42,464 nt of DNA from Vibrio sp. 10N.286.49.B3 (GCF_002873395.1 NZ_MCUV01000075.1:1-42464), one strand, 5' to 3'; shown: positions 9,656-18,269, numbered from the stretch's first letter. Numbers and translations are program-made. The notes: generated by a model from the letters alone, not told the origin.

Positions 9656-10077
9656 GGAAGGTAAACTCCGAGATATCTTTTAGGGTAAGCAAAATAATAA
9701 CTTACATTATAAAGGCTCAATTTTAAAACTATAGTAATAAAGCTGGAAAGTTCAATTCCATAAATGGTAAATGAGTGGATTAATTTTTTTAATGCTATTT
9801 TTACTTGCGTTATTCAGGATATGAGCCATATTTAAAGGGTAAAGCAACATAAATGGACTTACCATGGAGGAATATGAAGTTTTACATACAATTTGGACGG
9901 AATCGAAAGATAAATTACAAATCCTCGTATAATGTTCAGGGTGTGATTAATATCCTGATTCGCAAACTCACGATTGAGTCACGAGGTTTAAGGCGTACTA
10001 CAGACAAGTACGCCTTTTATTCTTTTTTAGCCATTAATTTTTGATAACTTGCCAGAGAATGGCTTATCCATCAGCGC
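9656..10077. other. 422-base region without a credible protein gene
   Basis: This region lies between the clcA start and the alginate lyase stop. A 63-codon frame at 9853-10044 with a GGAGG-like site is present, but it runs straight through a strong terminator and resembles nothing I know. A TATAAT hexamer sits at 9929-9934, a small hairpin (ACTCA 9966-9970 with TGAGT 9975-9979) follows, and a terminator lies at 9991-10027. Together these could mark a small RNA of about 90 bases on the plus strand. Confidence 0.4.
9991..10027 (+). terminator. strong rho-independent terminator (possible small-RNA 3' end)
   Basis: AGGCGTACT at 9991-9999 pairs perfectly with AGTACGCCT at 10007-10015 around a 7-base loop, followed by a T-rich tail to 10027. 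No confirmed plus-strand gene precedes it: clcA and the lyase both read leftward. It therefore ends either a small RNA or an unidentified transcript. Confidence 0.8.
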
Positions 10078-11124
10078 TTATTGACCATTCAACTTTAATT
10101 CACTGAACGTTACGCTGCTGTAGTTGCCGTCTTTCTTATCAACAGCAAAGTCACCAGTACCTGCACATCCAGTCCCCCAAACCTCATGCTTATCACTGAC
10201 ACTACATTGTCCGTAAGCACCTGCTTTGAAGTAGAAATCATCCTCAGCATAACCTTTTGCGAAATCTTCTGCATCGTAGCCTTTGCTTAGATCAATTTCG
10301 TAAGTTACTTTTTTATGACGTGCAGTTTCAAACGTTAAGTGCATCATTGTGCCTTGAACGTCAATTTTGTAGCTGAACTCTTCACCTAAAGCAAGACCCG
10401 CTTTACCTGGTTCTTCTAAGTTCTCCCAAGTATTACCCCAGACAGGAATCGAGATATCAATACGTTTCGGATCGTTCTTTTCTAGGTTACGCTCGTAGTT
10501 CCAAAATACTGAACCGTACTCATGACCTGGCAGTTTTTTGTAGAAAATTTTGATTGGCTCATTACCATGACCATACCCAGTTTTAGCTTTAATGACTTCA
10601 TCATGCTTTTTCGCATGAATTTGACCAACAACCACTGAGTGAGCGGGTGGGCGCTCTGAGAACTTTGAGTGCATTGGTACATGGTCAACTTTAAGCGTCG
10701 CTTCTAATGTGCCACCTACTCGGCTGTACTCATCTGCTTGTGGGTGACTTGAAAGTGCCCACTGATTTAGCTTGTCAGCGGTATCGATATGAAACTTAGC
10801 ACCACGTGGCATTTCACGTAATTCTGTACGAGCATTTTTCGAGTTTTTGGTTGTAACGGCTTGGTTATGTACTTCAAAAACCATATGACCATCTTCATTC
10901 AAGAAGAAAAAATCCTCATGCGAATAACTCAGCATGGCTACCCCTTCAATTTCATCAACACGACCGTCTTGATTGATATCTGAAGGAATCGTAATTTTCC
11001 AATTGCGCATGTCAAATTTGTCTGCTGGTACAGGGTATGAAACCCCATTATTTACAACATCAGCTAGAGCAACAGTAGGCAGAGCGAGTAAGATAGACCC
11101 AGCAAGAACAAGGTGTTTTTTCAT
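10078..11124 (-). CDS. secreted alginate lyase, polysaccharide lyase family 7
   Basis: A 348-residue exported enzyme predicted to cleave alginate by beta-elimination. An N-terminal signal peptide ends around ALA at 19-21. The three PL7 signatures are present in order: RTELR at 99-103, QIH at 168-170 and YFKAGAYGQ at 298-306. In characterised PL7 enzymes, isoleucine in QIH is associated with activity on guluronate-containing stretches. Near the N-terminus, D49-x-N-x-D-G-x-x-D57 looks like a calcium-binding loop. C307 and C320 could form a disulfide. The gene stands alone, with no transporter or other alginate-degradation gene beside it, so its products would be used through genes elsewhere. 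Its 270-base upstream region contains two GATCACA elements. Confidence 0.92.
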   Translation of the reverse strand: MKKHLVLAGSILLALPTVALADVVNNGVSYPVPADKFDMRNWKITIPSDINQDGRVDEIEGVAMLSYSHEDFFFLNEDGHMVFEVHNQAVTTKNSKNARTELREMPRGAKFHIDTADKLNQWALSSHPQADEYSRVGGTLEATLKVDHVPMHSKFSERPPAHSVVVGQIHAKKHDEVIKAKTGYGHGNEPIKIFYKKLPGHEYGSVFWNYERNLEKNDPKRIDISIPVWGNTWENLEEPGKAGLALGEEFSYKIDVQGTMMHLTFETARHKKVTYEIDLSKGYDAEDFAKGYAEDDFYFKAGAYGQCSVSDKHEVWGTGCAGTGDFAVDKKDGNYSSVTFSELKLNGQ

Positions 11125-11236
11125 TTCGTAGTCCCTTTATGTTTCTGTTTGTTATATTGTCATATTATATGAATTGTTAAATATATTAGGCACTATTGAG
11201 GTTAAAAAAAGACCTGTCGTTAAAATGTGTCTCTTT

Positions 11237-11317
11237 GATCACACACTAAAAGGCAGATTTCGTGCGGAGATCAAATATTTTGTTTTCTATATTTTTCGTA
11301 AATGTACTTAGATCACA
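11237..11317. promoter_or_regulatory. two GATCACA elements upstream of the alginate lyase and yeiR
   Basis: GATCACA occurs at 11237-11243 and again at 11311-11317. Each matches the right half of a CRP site, but the left halves are poor or off by one or two bases in spacing (TGTGT two bases too far for the first, AAATGT one base too close for the second). They lie between the diverging lyase and yeiR genes. Carbon-catabolite control of the lyase is plausible but unproven. Confidence 0.3.
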
Positions 11318-11337
11318 CAATTGGTAGCATGAATCTA

Positions 11338-11367
11338 TTACCTGAAACTCGTTGCCTCTTGTATAAT
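11338..11367 (+). promoter_or_regulatory. candidate yeiR promoter
   Basis: A perfect TATAAT at 11362-11367 is preceded 18 bases upstream by a poor -35, TTACCT at 11338-11343. A transcript would begin about 20 bases before the yeiR start codon. The -10 is convincing, the -35 is not. Confidence 0.45.
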
Positions 11368-11394
11368 CTGGCAAAATGAACGGAGAGAAAATTT

Positions 11395-12381
11395 ATGACG
11401 CATAAAATACCAACCAATATTATCACTGGCTTTTTAGGGGTAGGTAAAACGACAACTATTTTAAACCTGCTGAAAAACAAGCCTGCGAATGAAAAATGGG
11501 CTGTACTTGTCAATGAGTTTGGTGAAATAGGTATTGATGGTGCTTTGATGACCGATCAAGGTGCGATGATAAAAGAAGTACCTGGTGGATGCATGTGTTG
11601 TACAGCCGGTGTGCCTATGTCAGTGGGAATTACCGCACTATTACGTCAAAAACCAGATAGATTACTGATTGAACCAACAGGTCTAGGTCACCCTAAGCAG
11701 GTAATAGCAACCTTAATTTCTAGCCAGTATATTGATTATGTTGATTTAAAAGCCACGATTTCTCTTGTTGATCCGCGTAATCTTCGCAATGACAAATACG
11801 CCCTGAATCAAAACTTCATTGATCAATTAGCGACTGCTGATGTGGTTATTGGTAACAAAGCCGATCAATGTTCAATAGGTGATGTAGAAGCTTTCAATGA
11901 TTGGGTGGCTTGCCAAGAGCCAAAGAAAGTATTCAGTCAACTTGTTGAAAAGGGTCAGTTACCTTTAGAGACTTTAGATATAGACAGAATTGATCACGGC
12001 TCATCATCGCGCATAGAGTCTCACCATCATGAGCATGCGCATCAAGAGCCACAGTTCCAATTGGCACCAGGTGACGCTTTTGTACGTAAAGAAAATCGCG
12101 GACAAGGGCACTTTAGCTGTGGTTGGTTATTTGGCGCAGAGTACAACTTTGACTTTGATACACTATTTTCATTATTTTCATCGTTAACCGCAGAGCGTAC
12201 CAAAGCGGTTGTGAATACAGAGAAAGGCTGTTTTGCATTTAATGTTGCTGGTGGCGTTGTTTCTGTCAATGAGATGAGTTTAGAAGGGTTTGAATCGCGC
12301 ATTGAAGTGATCGATTCACAACTGATGCCATGGGATGACTTGGAAGCTATCTTGCTTAATCTAGCAGGCATCGAAAGCTAA
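11395..12381 (+). CDS. yeiR: COG0523 zinc-binding GTPase, YeiR type
   Basis: A 328-residue G3E GTPase of the CobW/COG0523 group, exactly the length of E. coli YeiR and closely similar along its length (NEKWAVLVNEFGE, GIDGAL, PDRLLIEPTGLGHPKQ). The P-loop GVGKTT is at 15-20, the metal-binding GGCMCC with C66, C68 and C69 follows, and NKAD is the guanine-recognition motif. A histidine-rich stretch at 210-216 (HHHEHAH) lies in the variable linker and probably binds metal. The C-terminal CobW_C domain includes GQGHFSCGWLF. The likely role is zinc delivery or homeostasis; the client protein is unknown. GGAG precedes the ATG. Confidence 0.88.
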   Translation: MTHKIPTNIITGFLGVGKTTTILNLLKNKPANEKWAVLVNEFGEIGIDGALMTDQGAMIKEVPGGCMCCTAGVPMSVGITALLRQKPDRLLIEPTGLGHPKQVIATLISSQYIDYVDLKATISLVDPRNLRNDKYALNQNFIDQLATADVVIGNKADQCSIGDVEAFNDWVACQEPKKVFSQLVEKGQLPLETLDIDRIDHGSSSRIESHHHEHAHQEPQFQLAPGDAFVRKENRGQGHFSCGWLFGAEYNFDFDTLFSLFSSLTAERTKAVVNTEKGCFAFNVAGGVVSVNEMSLEGFESRIEVIDSQLMPWDDLEAILLNLAGIES

Positions 12382-12401
12382 TCATCCAATAAAGCCAGCC
12401 T

Positions 12402-12438
12402 AGCTACACCATTGTTACTCGTAGGTAGTGGTGTAGCT
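12402..12438. terminator. inverted repeat between convergent yeiR and Nudix genes
   Basis: AGCTACACCA at 12402-12411 pairs perfectly with TGGTGTAGCT at 12429-12438, with a 17-base loop. The following tract is only partly T-rich. It probably ends one or both of the converging transcripts, but is weaker than the other terminators here. Confidence 0.5.
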
Positions 12439-12444
12439 TGTCAT

Positions 12445-12969
12445 TTAATTCACATCGAGATAGCCACATAACTTTGCTTTTGATAGGCAAGCAATAGTTT
12501 TTGTATCTGATATTTGGTCATTGCGGATCATCATTTCTAACTCAGCAACCGATAGGGTTATTACCTCAATCACCTCATCCTCGTCGCAAGCCAGTTGCGC
12601 AGTATAGTTAAGTTGCTTGGCGACAAATAGATATTGGATCTCATCACAAAAACCGGCAAGAGGGGTGAGTTGCCCCAATGGAATCAATTCATTACAACTG
12701 TAACCCGTTTCTTCTTCTAACTCTCTATATGCACAGTCAGCAGGCGACTCTTGCACTTCCATGGTGCCAGCAGGAAGTTCAACTAACCATTTTTTTAAAG
12801 AAGGTCGGTATTGATTAATTAATACAATATCCCCTGAGTCGGTAATAGGTAGGATCACTGCAGCGCCAGGATGGTGAATCGTGGTATGCACAATGTCTTG
12901 ATGATTAGGAAGCCGTACGCTTTCTTCAATAAGAGAGATGGATTTCCATTTATGGATCACTTTATGCAT
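12445..12969 (-). CDS. Nudix hydrolase, ADP-ribose pyrophosphatase-like
   Basis: A 174-residue Nudix hydrolase. The Nudix box fits GX5EX7REUXEEXGU exactly, beginning at the glycine of PAGTMEVQE and continuing SPADCAYRELEEETGY, at about residues 68-90. Upstream, INQYRPSLKKWLVELPAG matches the ADP-ribose pyrophosphatase subgroup, as does PLAGFCDE downstream. It probably hydrolyses ADP-ribose or a related nucleoside diphosphate derivative; the true substrate cannot be read. It converges on yeiR and diverges from ravA. No strong ribosome site precedes the ATG at 12969. Confidence 0.82.
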   Translation of the reverse strand: MHKVIHKWKSISLIEESVRLPNHQDIVHTTIHHPGAAVILPITDSGDIVLINQYRPSLKKWLVELPAGTMEVQESPADCAYRELEEETGYSCNELIPLGQLTPLAGFCDEIQYLFVAKQLNYTAQLACDEDEVIEVITLSVAELEMMIRNDQISDTKTIACLSKAKLCGYLDVN

Positions 12970-13198
12970 TGTTTATCGCCATATTGGTCGGTGGTCTTCA
13001 TGAAAGGAAGCATTATTAGCACAATAACCCTAATCATATTTGAACAAAAGATAAATAGAAGCGACTAGTTTATATTTATTGAGATAACAGTGATAGACAT
13101 CGCAAAATCGGAAACTATGATTACTATCAATACATGAAAGCTTAAATCTGTTATAACCATAGCCCCCTATGTAAATGAATAATGTAACATACCTATAA

Positions 13199-13227
13199 CA
13201 TTTGTATGGGTTTAGGTCTAATATAAT
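13199..13227 (+). promoter_or_regulatory. candidate ravA promoter
   Basis: A perfect TATAAT lies at 13222-13227, 26 bases before the ravA ATG. The -35 region is poor (CATTTG at 13199-13204 with a 17-base spacer). An AGGAG ribosome site sits between the promoter and the start. Confidence 0.45.
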
Positions 13228-13253
13228 AGCATTGATTTTTTAGGAGTATCGCG

Positions 13254-14915
13254 ATGCCCCCCCAACCAATTGCATCTCATGGAGATAAGGCGTTACTTTC
13301 TGAACGGATTACCAAACTAGCAACAGCACTCTCTGATGGCGTATACGAACGTGAAGAAACCATCAAGTTGTGCTTGCTTGCGGCATTAGCCGGTGAGAGT
13401 GTTTTTTTACTTGGTCCTCCAGGAATAGCAAAAAGTTTAATTGCAAAGAGGCTAATTCAAGCCTTTGATAATAGTAGTTATTTTGAATATTTAATGACTC
13501 GCTTCTCTACACCTGAAGAGGTTTTTGGTCCTTTAAGTATTCAAGAATTGAAAGATAATGGGCGCTATGTTCGTTTGACCAAAGGTTACTTACCTACCGC
13601 GCAAGTGGTTTTTTTAGATGAAATTTGGAAAGCAGGACCCGCTATTCTTAATACTCTTCTAACAGTAGTGAATGAAAAAACCTTTAAAAATGGTAGTGAT
13701 ATTGAGCGTGTGCCTATGCGTCTTTTGGTCTCAGCTTCGAATGAACTTCCAGATGAAGATAGTGGCTTAGATGCATTATTTGACCGCATGTTGGTCCGTG
13801 TTTTTGTCAACCGTATTCAAGATAAGCAAAATTTCAAATCGATGCTGACGGTAGGCACCTCTCAAGAGGCAAAAATTCCACAAGGTCTGGCTATCACAGA
13901 TCAAGAGTATCATTTGTGGCAACAAGAGCTGGATAAGCTGACACTCAGTGATGATGGTTTTGAAAAACTGTTTAAGCTAAAAACCATGTTAGAAGAGGCT
14001 GCCGAGTCTCAAGGTATTAGCATTGCTGATACTGACATGTACGTTTCAGATCGCCGTTGGAAAAAAGCGGTGAAATTATTAAAAGCGAGTGCCTTTTTTA
14101 ATGGGCGCGATGAGATTAATCCATTAGATATCTTGTTACTGCAAGACTGTTTGTGGAACAGCCCAGATTCACGCGACATTGTTCGTCAAGTTGTAAAAGA
14201 TTTTGCCCTTAACCATGCCTTTGATCAGCGCCAAGTCGAGCAGCAGATACAACAGTGCAAAGACGATCTTATCGATGTTCAAGAAGAGCTAGAATCTGAA
14301 TTTAGCATGCTGTTATCAATGGAGTCTTTAACAGGGCTACGCCGTAAAGATGTCTTCCAATATGATACGTCACAAGCAAAATATTATCGTGTCGGCGCTG
14401 CAAGCAATCTCGTTAAGCTGGTTCTATTACAGAGCAACTTATCGGTATCCGAATCGGAGAAAGGTGACAGTCGTTGGGTGTATTTGCCAAAAGACGAGCT
14501 AGATCGAGTGATTAGAGAGGGCAGTGGTGACGTTTACGGATATGTGAATCAAAATACTAACTTATGCCGCTTGCGCTTAGATGTTAACGCATCAAATCAG
14601 TTGATTATTAAAGATATTGCTAATCGAGCAGTACTGGTCAGTTTGGTGACCCAGGCTGGGTTAAGTGACAGCCTTTACCAAGAGTGGTTAGGTAAAGCGG
14701 ATCAAGCATTGACACAATTAAATCATGCTTCACACCACTTAATACAAGTACGCTCAAACTTTCATGCTGCATTACCACATAACTTTATTGAGCAATCTTT
14801 ACCTCATGCGATGGAATCAAGCTTACAAGCTGTTACGCATTTGTTGGAAGTGACTAAGTCAGAAAGTGATAGAATAGCGATGAGAATTAAGCTTCTCAAC
14901 CAATACTTTGCATAA
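13254..14915 (+). CDS. ravA: MoxR-type AAA+ ATPase RavA
   Basis: A cytosolic AAA+ ATPase of the MoxR family that works with the VWA protein ViaA. The protein has 553 residues, longer than the 498 of E. coli RavA. The first 190 residues match E. coli closely: Walker A GPPGIAKS at 54-61, FEYLMTRFSTPEEVFGPLSI, and Walker B VVFLDEIWKAGP with D122 and E123. YVSDRRWKKAVKLLKASAFF marks the AAA+ lid region. The extra length falls in the C-terminal half, which includes the LARA-type region. In E. coli RavA binds the lysine decarboxylase LdcI; no decarboxylase gene is in this window. It is followed nine bases later by viaA. Confidence 0.94.
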   Translation: MPPQPIASHGDKALLSERITKLATALSDGVYEREETIKLCLLAALAGESVFLLGPPGIAKSLIAKRLIQAFDNSSYFEYLMTRFSTPEEVFGPLSIQELKDNGRYVRLTKGYLPTAQVVFLDEIWKAGPAILNTLLTVVNEKTFKNGSDIERVPMRLLVSASNELPDEDSGLDALFDRMLVRVFVNRIQDKQNFKSMLTVGTSQEAKIPQGLAITDQEYHLWQQELDKLTLSDDGFEKLFKLKTMLEEAAESQGISIADTDMYVSDRRWKKAVKLLKASAFFNGRDEINPLDILLLQDCLWNSPDSRDIVRQVVKDFALNHAFDQRQVEQQIQQCKDDLIDVQEELESEFSMLLSMESLTGLRRKDVFQYDTSQAKYYRVGAASNLVKLVLLQSNLSVSESEKGDSRWVYLPKDELDRVIREGSGDVYGYVNQNTNLCRLRLDVNASNQLIIKDIANRAVLVSLVTQAGLSDSLYQEWLGKADQALTQLNHASHHLIQVRSNFHAALPHNFIEQSLPHAMESSLQAVTHLLEVTKSESDRIAMRIKLLNQYFA

Positions 14916-14923
14916 GGAGCAGC

Positions 14924-16369
14924 ATGCTAGGTCCCGATAGTCTTAATTTAGCCATGATGGTGGCAGATTCAGGTATGGTTGAAACTGCCGTGAATGACCT
15001 GTTAGCTCGCTCACAGGTCATGGTCGCAGTAGAGAACCCAGGAGTAAAGAGCTCAGTCAAAAATCATCTTGCTAAATGGCATAATAGCGTTAAACATCGT
15101 ATGACTAGGGTGACGGAAACAGAACGATTCCAACAGGAACTTGCTCTGTATCAAGAGGTTATTCATTGGAATGAAGTAACGTTTTTTGCCGAGATCTCTC
15201 AAGTGGTGAAAAAACTCGAGTGGCACTCAACATTTTACCTACAAGCCAAGCGGTTACTTGAAAAAAATAAGGGTATCGATAATCCGATGTTCCCTCACTA
15301 TTTCTGTGAGCAGTGGTATGTAAGCTTAACCGATGCGATTAAACAAGCACAACTGTCAGAATTAGAAGCTAACAAAGAAAAAGTTTTAGCCGAACTTTAT
15401 CAGCGCATGGAAACGATGCGCAGTATGGAGAAAGTTGCGGAGTCTGGCGATGAAAGTAGCATTGGTCGCTTATGGGATATGGCTTCGACTAAACTGAGTA
15501 AAACCGATCTAACGGTTATGCAAAACCACGCGACCTTTTTAATGAAAAATAAAGGATTGCAAGAAATTGCGGAAAAGCTAGGTCGTATGGCAGGTGAAGT
15601 CAATGATCCTGATTTGAATAAGGCACCAAAAGAAGAGCTTCAGCTAGTTGAAGAGGTCAGTGATGAAGCGACAGATGACATTGTTGGTATTCATGAAGGG
15701 GATGACCTGAATAAGTTATTACCCAATGAAACCATGTTTTTGGCTTATCCTGAACTTGAAGTTATCTTTTATAAACACTTAGTTGATAAGCGTTTAATGA
15801 ACTACCGCACACAAGGTAAGTCGAGAACGTTGCGTAGGGTTAAAGCCTACACGCCAGATTCTCAACAAGTTGATGTGGAGAAAGGTCCGTTCATTGTTTG
15901 TATTGATGCATCAGGCTCTATGGCAGGTTTTCCAGAGCAGTGTGCAAAGGCGATGGCGTATGCATTAATGCAGATTGCGTTAGCAGAAGAGCGTGATTGT
16001 TTTGTGATTCTATTTTCAACAGAGCAAATTACCTACGAACTAACACGTCAAGATGGTCTGCGTGAAGCCAGTGATTTTTTGAGTTACAGCTTCCATGGTG
16101 GAACAGATTTTGAGCCAGTATTGATCAAGTCGATTGATTTAATGCTGACGGATAAATATAAAAATGCAGACTTAGTGGTACTTTCTGATTTTATTGCTCC
16201 TCGGCAGTCTGATGAAATGCTCAATAAAGTGGCAGATTTAAAGCAGAATAAAAACCGCTTTCACGCTGTTGGTTTATCAAAATATGGCAATCCAGATTTA
16301 ATGTCCATGTTTGATCACTGTTGGTCTTATCATCCAAGCCTGGTTGGACGATTAATGAAAAAATGGTAA
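14924..16369 (+). CDS. viaA: VWA-domain protein ViaA
   Basis: The von Willebrand factor A partner of RavA, 481 residues (E. coli 483). The N-terminal two thirds are helical; the C-terminal VWA domain carries a complete metal-ion-dependent adhesion site: DASGS at 328-332, T394 in GGTDF, and an aspartate in VVLSDF. In E. coli ViaA stimulates RavA and the pair has been linked to respiratory complexes and aminoglycoside sensitivity. It lies nine bases after ravA with an AAGGAG site and is the last gene of the operon, with a strong hairpin terminator downstream. Confidence 0.93.
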   Translation: MLGPDSLNLAMMVADSGMVETAVNDLLARSQVMVAVENPGVKSSVKNHLAKWHNSVKHRMTRVTETERFQQELALYQEVIHWNEVTFFAEISQVVKKLEWHSTFYLQAKRLLEKNKGIDNPMFPHYFCEQWYVSLTDAIKQAQLSELEANKEKVLAELYQRMETMRSMEKVAESGDESSIGRLWDMASTKLSKTDLTVMQNHATFLMKNKGLQEIAEKLGRMAGEVNDPDLNKAPKEELQLVEEVSDEATDDIVGIHEGDDLNKLLPNETMFLAYPELEVIFYKHLVDKRLMNYRTQGKSRTLRRVKAYTPDSQQVDVEKGPFIVCIDASGSMAGFPEQCAKAMAYALMQIALAEERDCFVILFSTEQITYELTRQDGLREASDFLSYSFHGGTDFEPVLIKSIDLMLTDKYKNADLVVLSDFIAPRQSDEMLNKVADLKQNKNRFHAVGLSKYGNPDLMSMFDHCWSYHPSLVGRLMKKW

Positions 16370-16396
16370 GTGTTTATTTGATAAGCACTGAGAAAT

Positions 16397-16438
16397 AAAA
16401 AAAGCAGCCAGTGATATTATATCGCTGGCTGCTTTTTT
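16397..16438. terminator. bidirectional terminator between viaA and tenA
   Basis: A long stem (GCAGCCAG with CTGGCTGC, extended by a T-G pair and GAT/ATC) is flanked by an A run at 16397-16403 and a T run at 16432-16438. It suits both converging operons. Confidence 0.9.
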
Positions 16439-16457
16439 ATATCTCATCGTTCACAGA

Positions 16458-17120
16458 CTACGCAGCATCTAAACCTTGTTGCCAAAACGCAACTTCCATG
16501 CGTGTTGCGGTTTTAAAGATCTCACATAATCGACGTCCACGTGGGCTATCAAGTTCAATATCAGCGAGTAGGGTATCAAGGTGATCAATGCCTTTCGCTA
16601 CATGAGATTGGTATTCCTCATCAGCGTACATTTCAATCCAGCTTTGATATGGATTGCCTTCTAATCGCGTATTATTGCTAGCACTGAGGTTTTTGCCAAT
16701 AACGGCATAACCAATCGCACAAGGTGCAAGAGCGGCATACAAGTCGACTAAGTCACCAGTCATCCCTGTATCTAAAACATAACGGGTGTAGGCAACAGTA
16801 CCAAAGGCTTCCGGTTCCTTTTCCATATCTAATTCACTCATTCCCCACTGCTTACAGTAACTCACATGGTGGGAAATTTCTGAATCCAGTAAGGCATATA
16901 AACTTGGCAAGGCATAGCGCATATCTTCTAGCGAAGTTGACTTATAAATTGCCAGCGCATAAGCACGTGCATACTGTTTTAAAAAGAGAAAATCTTGTTT
17001 CAGGTAATGGATATAAGCCGGTTGTGCTAATGTCCCTTCTGCTAAGGTATTCACAAATTCGTGTTCTGTGTACTCGATCCAATCTGAATGGCATGCTTGA
17101 ATAAGATCTTGATAGTTCAT
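16458..17120 (-). CDS. tenA: TenA-family aminopyrimidine aminohydrolase / thiaminase II
   Basis: A 220-residue TenA/Thi-4 helical protein. It hydrolyses aminopyrimidine breakdown products of thiamin to hydroxymethylpyrimidine, and can also cleave thiamin. The active-site cysteine is in the segment ALAPCAIGYAVIG, and an acidic/aromatic set is seen in YQSWIEMYADEEY. Membership of a TPP-riboswitch operon with the pyrimidine transporter genes thiXYZ and the kinase thiD strongly supports a salvage role. It is the last gene, 103 bases after thiY, and ends at a bidirectional terminator. The start ATG at 17120 has a weak ribosome site. Confidence 0.92.
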   Translation of the reverse strand: MNYQDLIQACHSDWIEYTEHEFVNTLAEGTLAQPAYIHYLKQDFLFLKQYARAYALAIYKSTSLEDMRYALPSLYALLDSEISHHVSYCKQWGMSELDMEKEPEAFGTVAYTRYVLDTGMTGDLVDLYAALAPCAIGYAVIGKNLSASNNTRLEGNPYQSWIEMYADEEYQSHVAKGIDHLDTLLADIELDSPRGRRLCEIFKTATRMEVAFWQQGLDAA

Positions 17121-17223
17121 CGTTAAATTCTCTTAAAATACTCACTCTGCCTAAGCGCTTTACCTTAGCGCTCTGGCAAAGTAAGTAGGGGATTAAATAG
17201 ATGGATAGGGTGTATCGTTAGGC

Positions 17224-18180
17224 TTAAAGCGTTGGAACAAAGTCTTGTGCTTTTGGCAGTACCTTGATGAGTCCTTGCTCGAACATAAACTCCGAGAAGC
17301 GGTCATAACGGTTCAAGTCAACGGCAGAAGGACGTAAAGCAAAACGAGTTAACGTATCAAGCCAAGCACGGCGGTTTAATTCATTGTCCAAAGTATCTGG
17401 TGCATAAGAGACAAACACATCCCATGCTTTTTCCGGGTGATTAACAATAAATTGCGTGGCAAGTTCTAATGATGCGTTGAACATTTTGATTGTTTCAGCA
17501 TCGTATTTATTCGCATTGGCAACAAAAACGAGTTCATCATACGAAGGAAGTCCATGCTCTTCTGGGAAAAAGTCATGTGGCTTAAACCCTTCAAGTTCTA
17601 ATTGGTTCGTTTCAAAGTTACGCATCCCACCCCAAATACCATCAACTTGACCTGAAGCGAGGGATGAAGACAGCGCCCAACCGACATTAACAATTTGTAC
17701 CGTATCCACATCAACGCCCGCATTTTTTAGCATTGTTTTGATCGTGTTATCTTCGCCACCTGTTGTACCGATTTTCTTACCGTCGAAATCTTGTAGTGTT
17801 TTAATCCCACTTTTTTCTAATACGGTCAGTGTGTTCAGCGGTGTAGAAATTAGCGTTGCAGAGCGGATCAGTGGTAAACCTGCCGCGACATCAATGGTGA
17901 GTGCGCCTTGGTAAGAAACGGCCATATCAACACTACCCGCAGCAACCAGTTTAGCTGGAACGGTTGGATCCGCTGGCTCTTGAATTTTGACGTTCAGCCC
18001 CTGGTCTTTAAAGTAGCCATTTTTTTCAGCAATAATAATCGGACCATGATTTGGATTCACAAACCAATCAAGCATCAAAGTCATGTCTTTCTCTTTGGCA
18101 TAGGTAACCGTAGCCGACAAAGAGGTGAGTAGAGCAAGTGCGGTTGTAATACAACGTTTTTTCATTGAAGCGGTTATCAT
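17224..18180 (-). CDS. thiY: thiamin-pyrimidine ABC transporter, substrate-binding protein
   Basis: A periplasmic binding protein of the NMT1/THI5-like family that binds formylaminopyrimidine or hydroxymethylpyrimidine for import. A signal peptide spans about residues 1-28 (KKRCITTALALLTSLSATV, then TYA). The mature part has the family segments LMLDWFVNPNHGPIIIA, EPADPTVPAKLVAAGSVDMA and GKKIGTTGG. The start is set at the ATG at 18180 because AAGGA lies seven bases upstream; a GTG at 18183 is one codon earlier. The product has 318 residues. It sits between thiX and tenA in the operon. The exact pyrimidine cannot be told from sequence. Confidence 0.9.
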   Translation of the reverse strand: MITASMKKRCITTALALLTSLSATVTYAKEKDMTLMLDWFVNPNHGPIIIAEKNGYFKDQGLNVKIQEPADPTVPAKLVAAGSVDMAVSYQGALTIDVAAGLPLIRSATLISTPLNTLTVLEKSGIKTLQDFDGKKIGTTGGEDNTIKTMLKNAGVDVDTVQIVNVGWALSSSLASGQVDGIWGGMRNFETNQLELEGFKPHDFFPEEHGLPSYDELVFVANANKYDAETIKMFNASLELATQFIVNHPEKAWDVFVSYAPDTLDNELNRRAWLDTLTRFALRPSAVDLNRYDRFSEFMFEQGLIKVLPKAQDFVPTL

Positions 18181-18269
18181 CACAAATTCCTTTTAAGGGT
18201 ATCAATTAAATTAAAAATAAAATGGATAACGATGGTTAAGTTTATCGACAATCAGCGATAGGTTATCCG

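Noticed and set aside
9853..10044. A 63-codon frame with a GGAGG-like site
   Set aside because: It passes through a strong terminator at 9991-10027 and resembles no protein known to me; a small RNA is the better reading.
12042..12371. A 109-codon minus-strand frame
   Set aside because: Antisense to the C-terminal domain of the yeiR gene, which is well supported.
16724..17104. A 126-codon plus-strand frame opposite tenA
   Set aside because: It lies wholly antisense to a clear TenA gene, with no ribosome site or recognisable domain.
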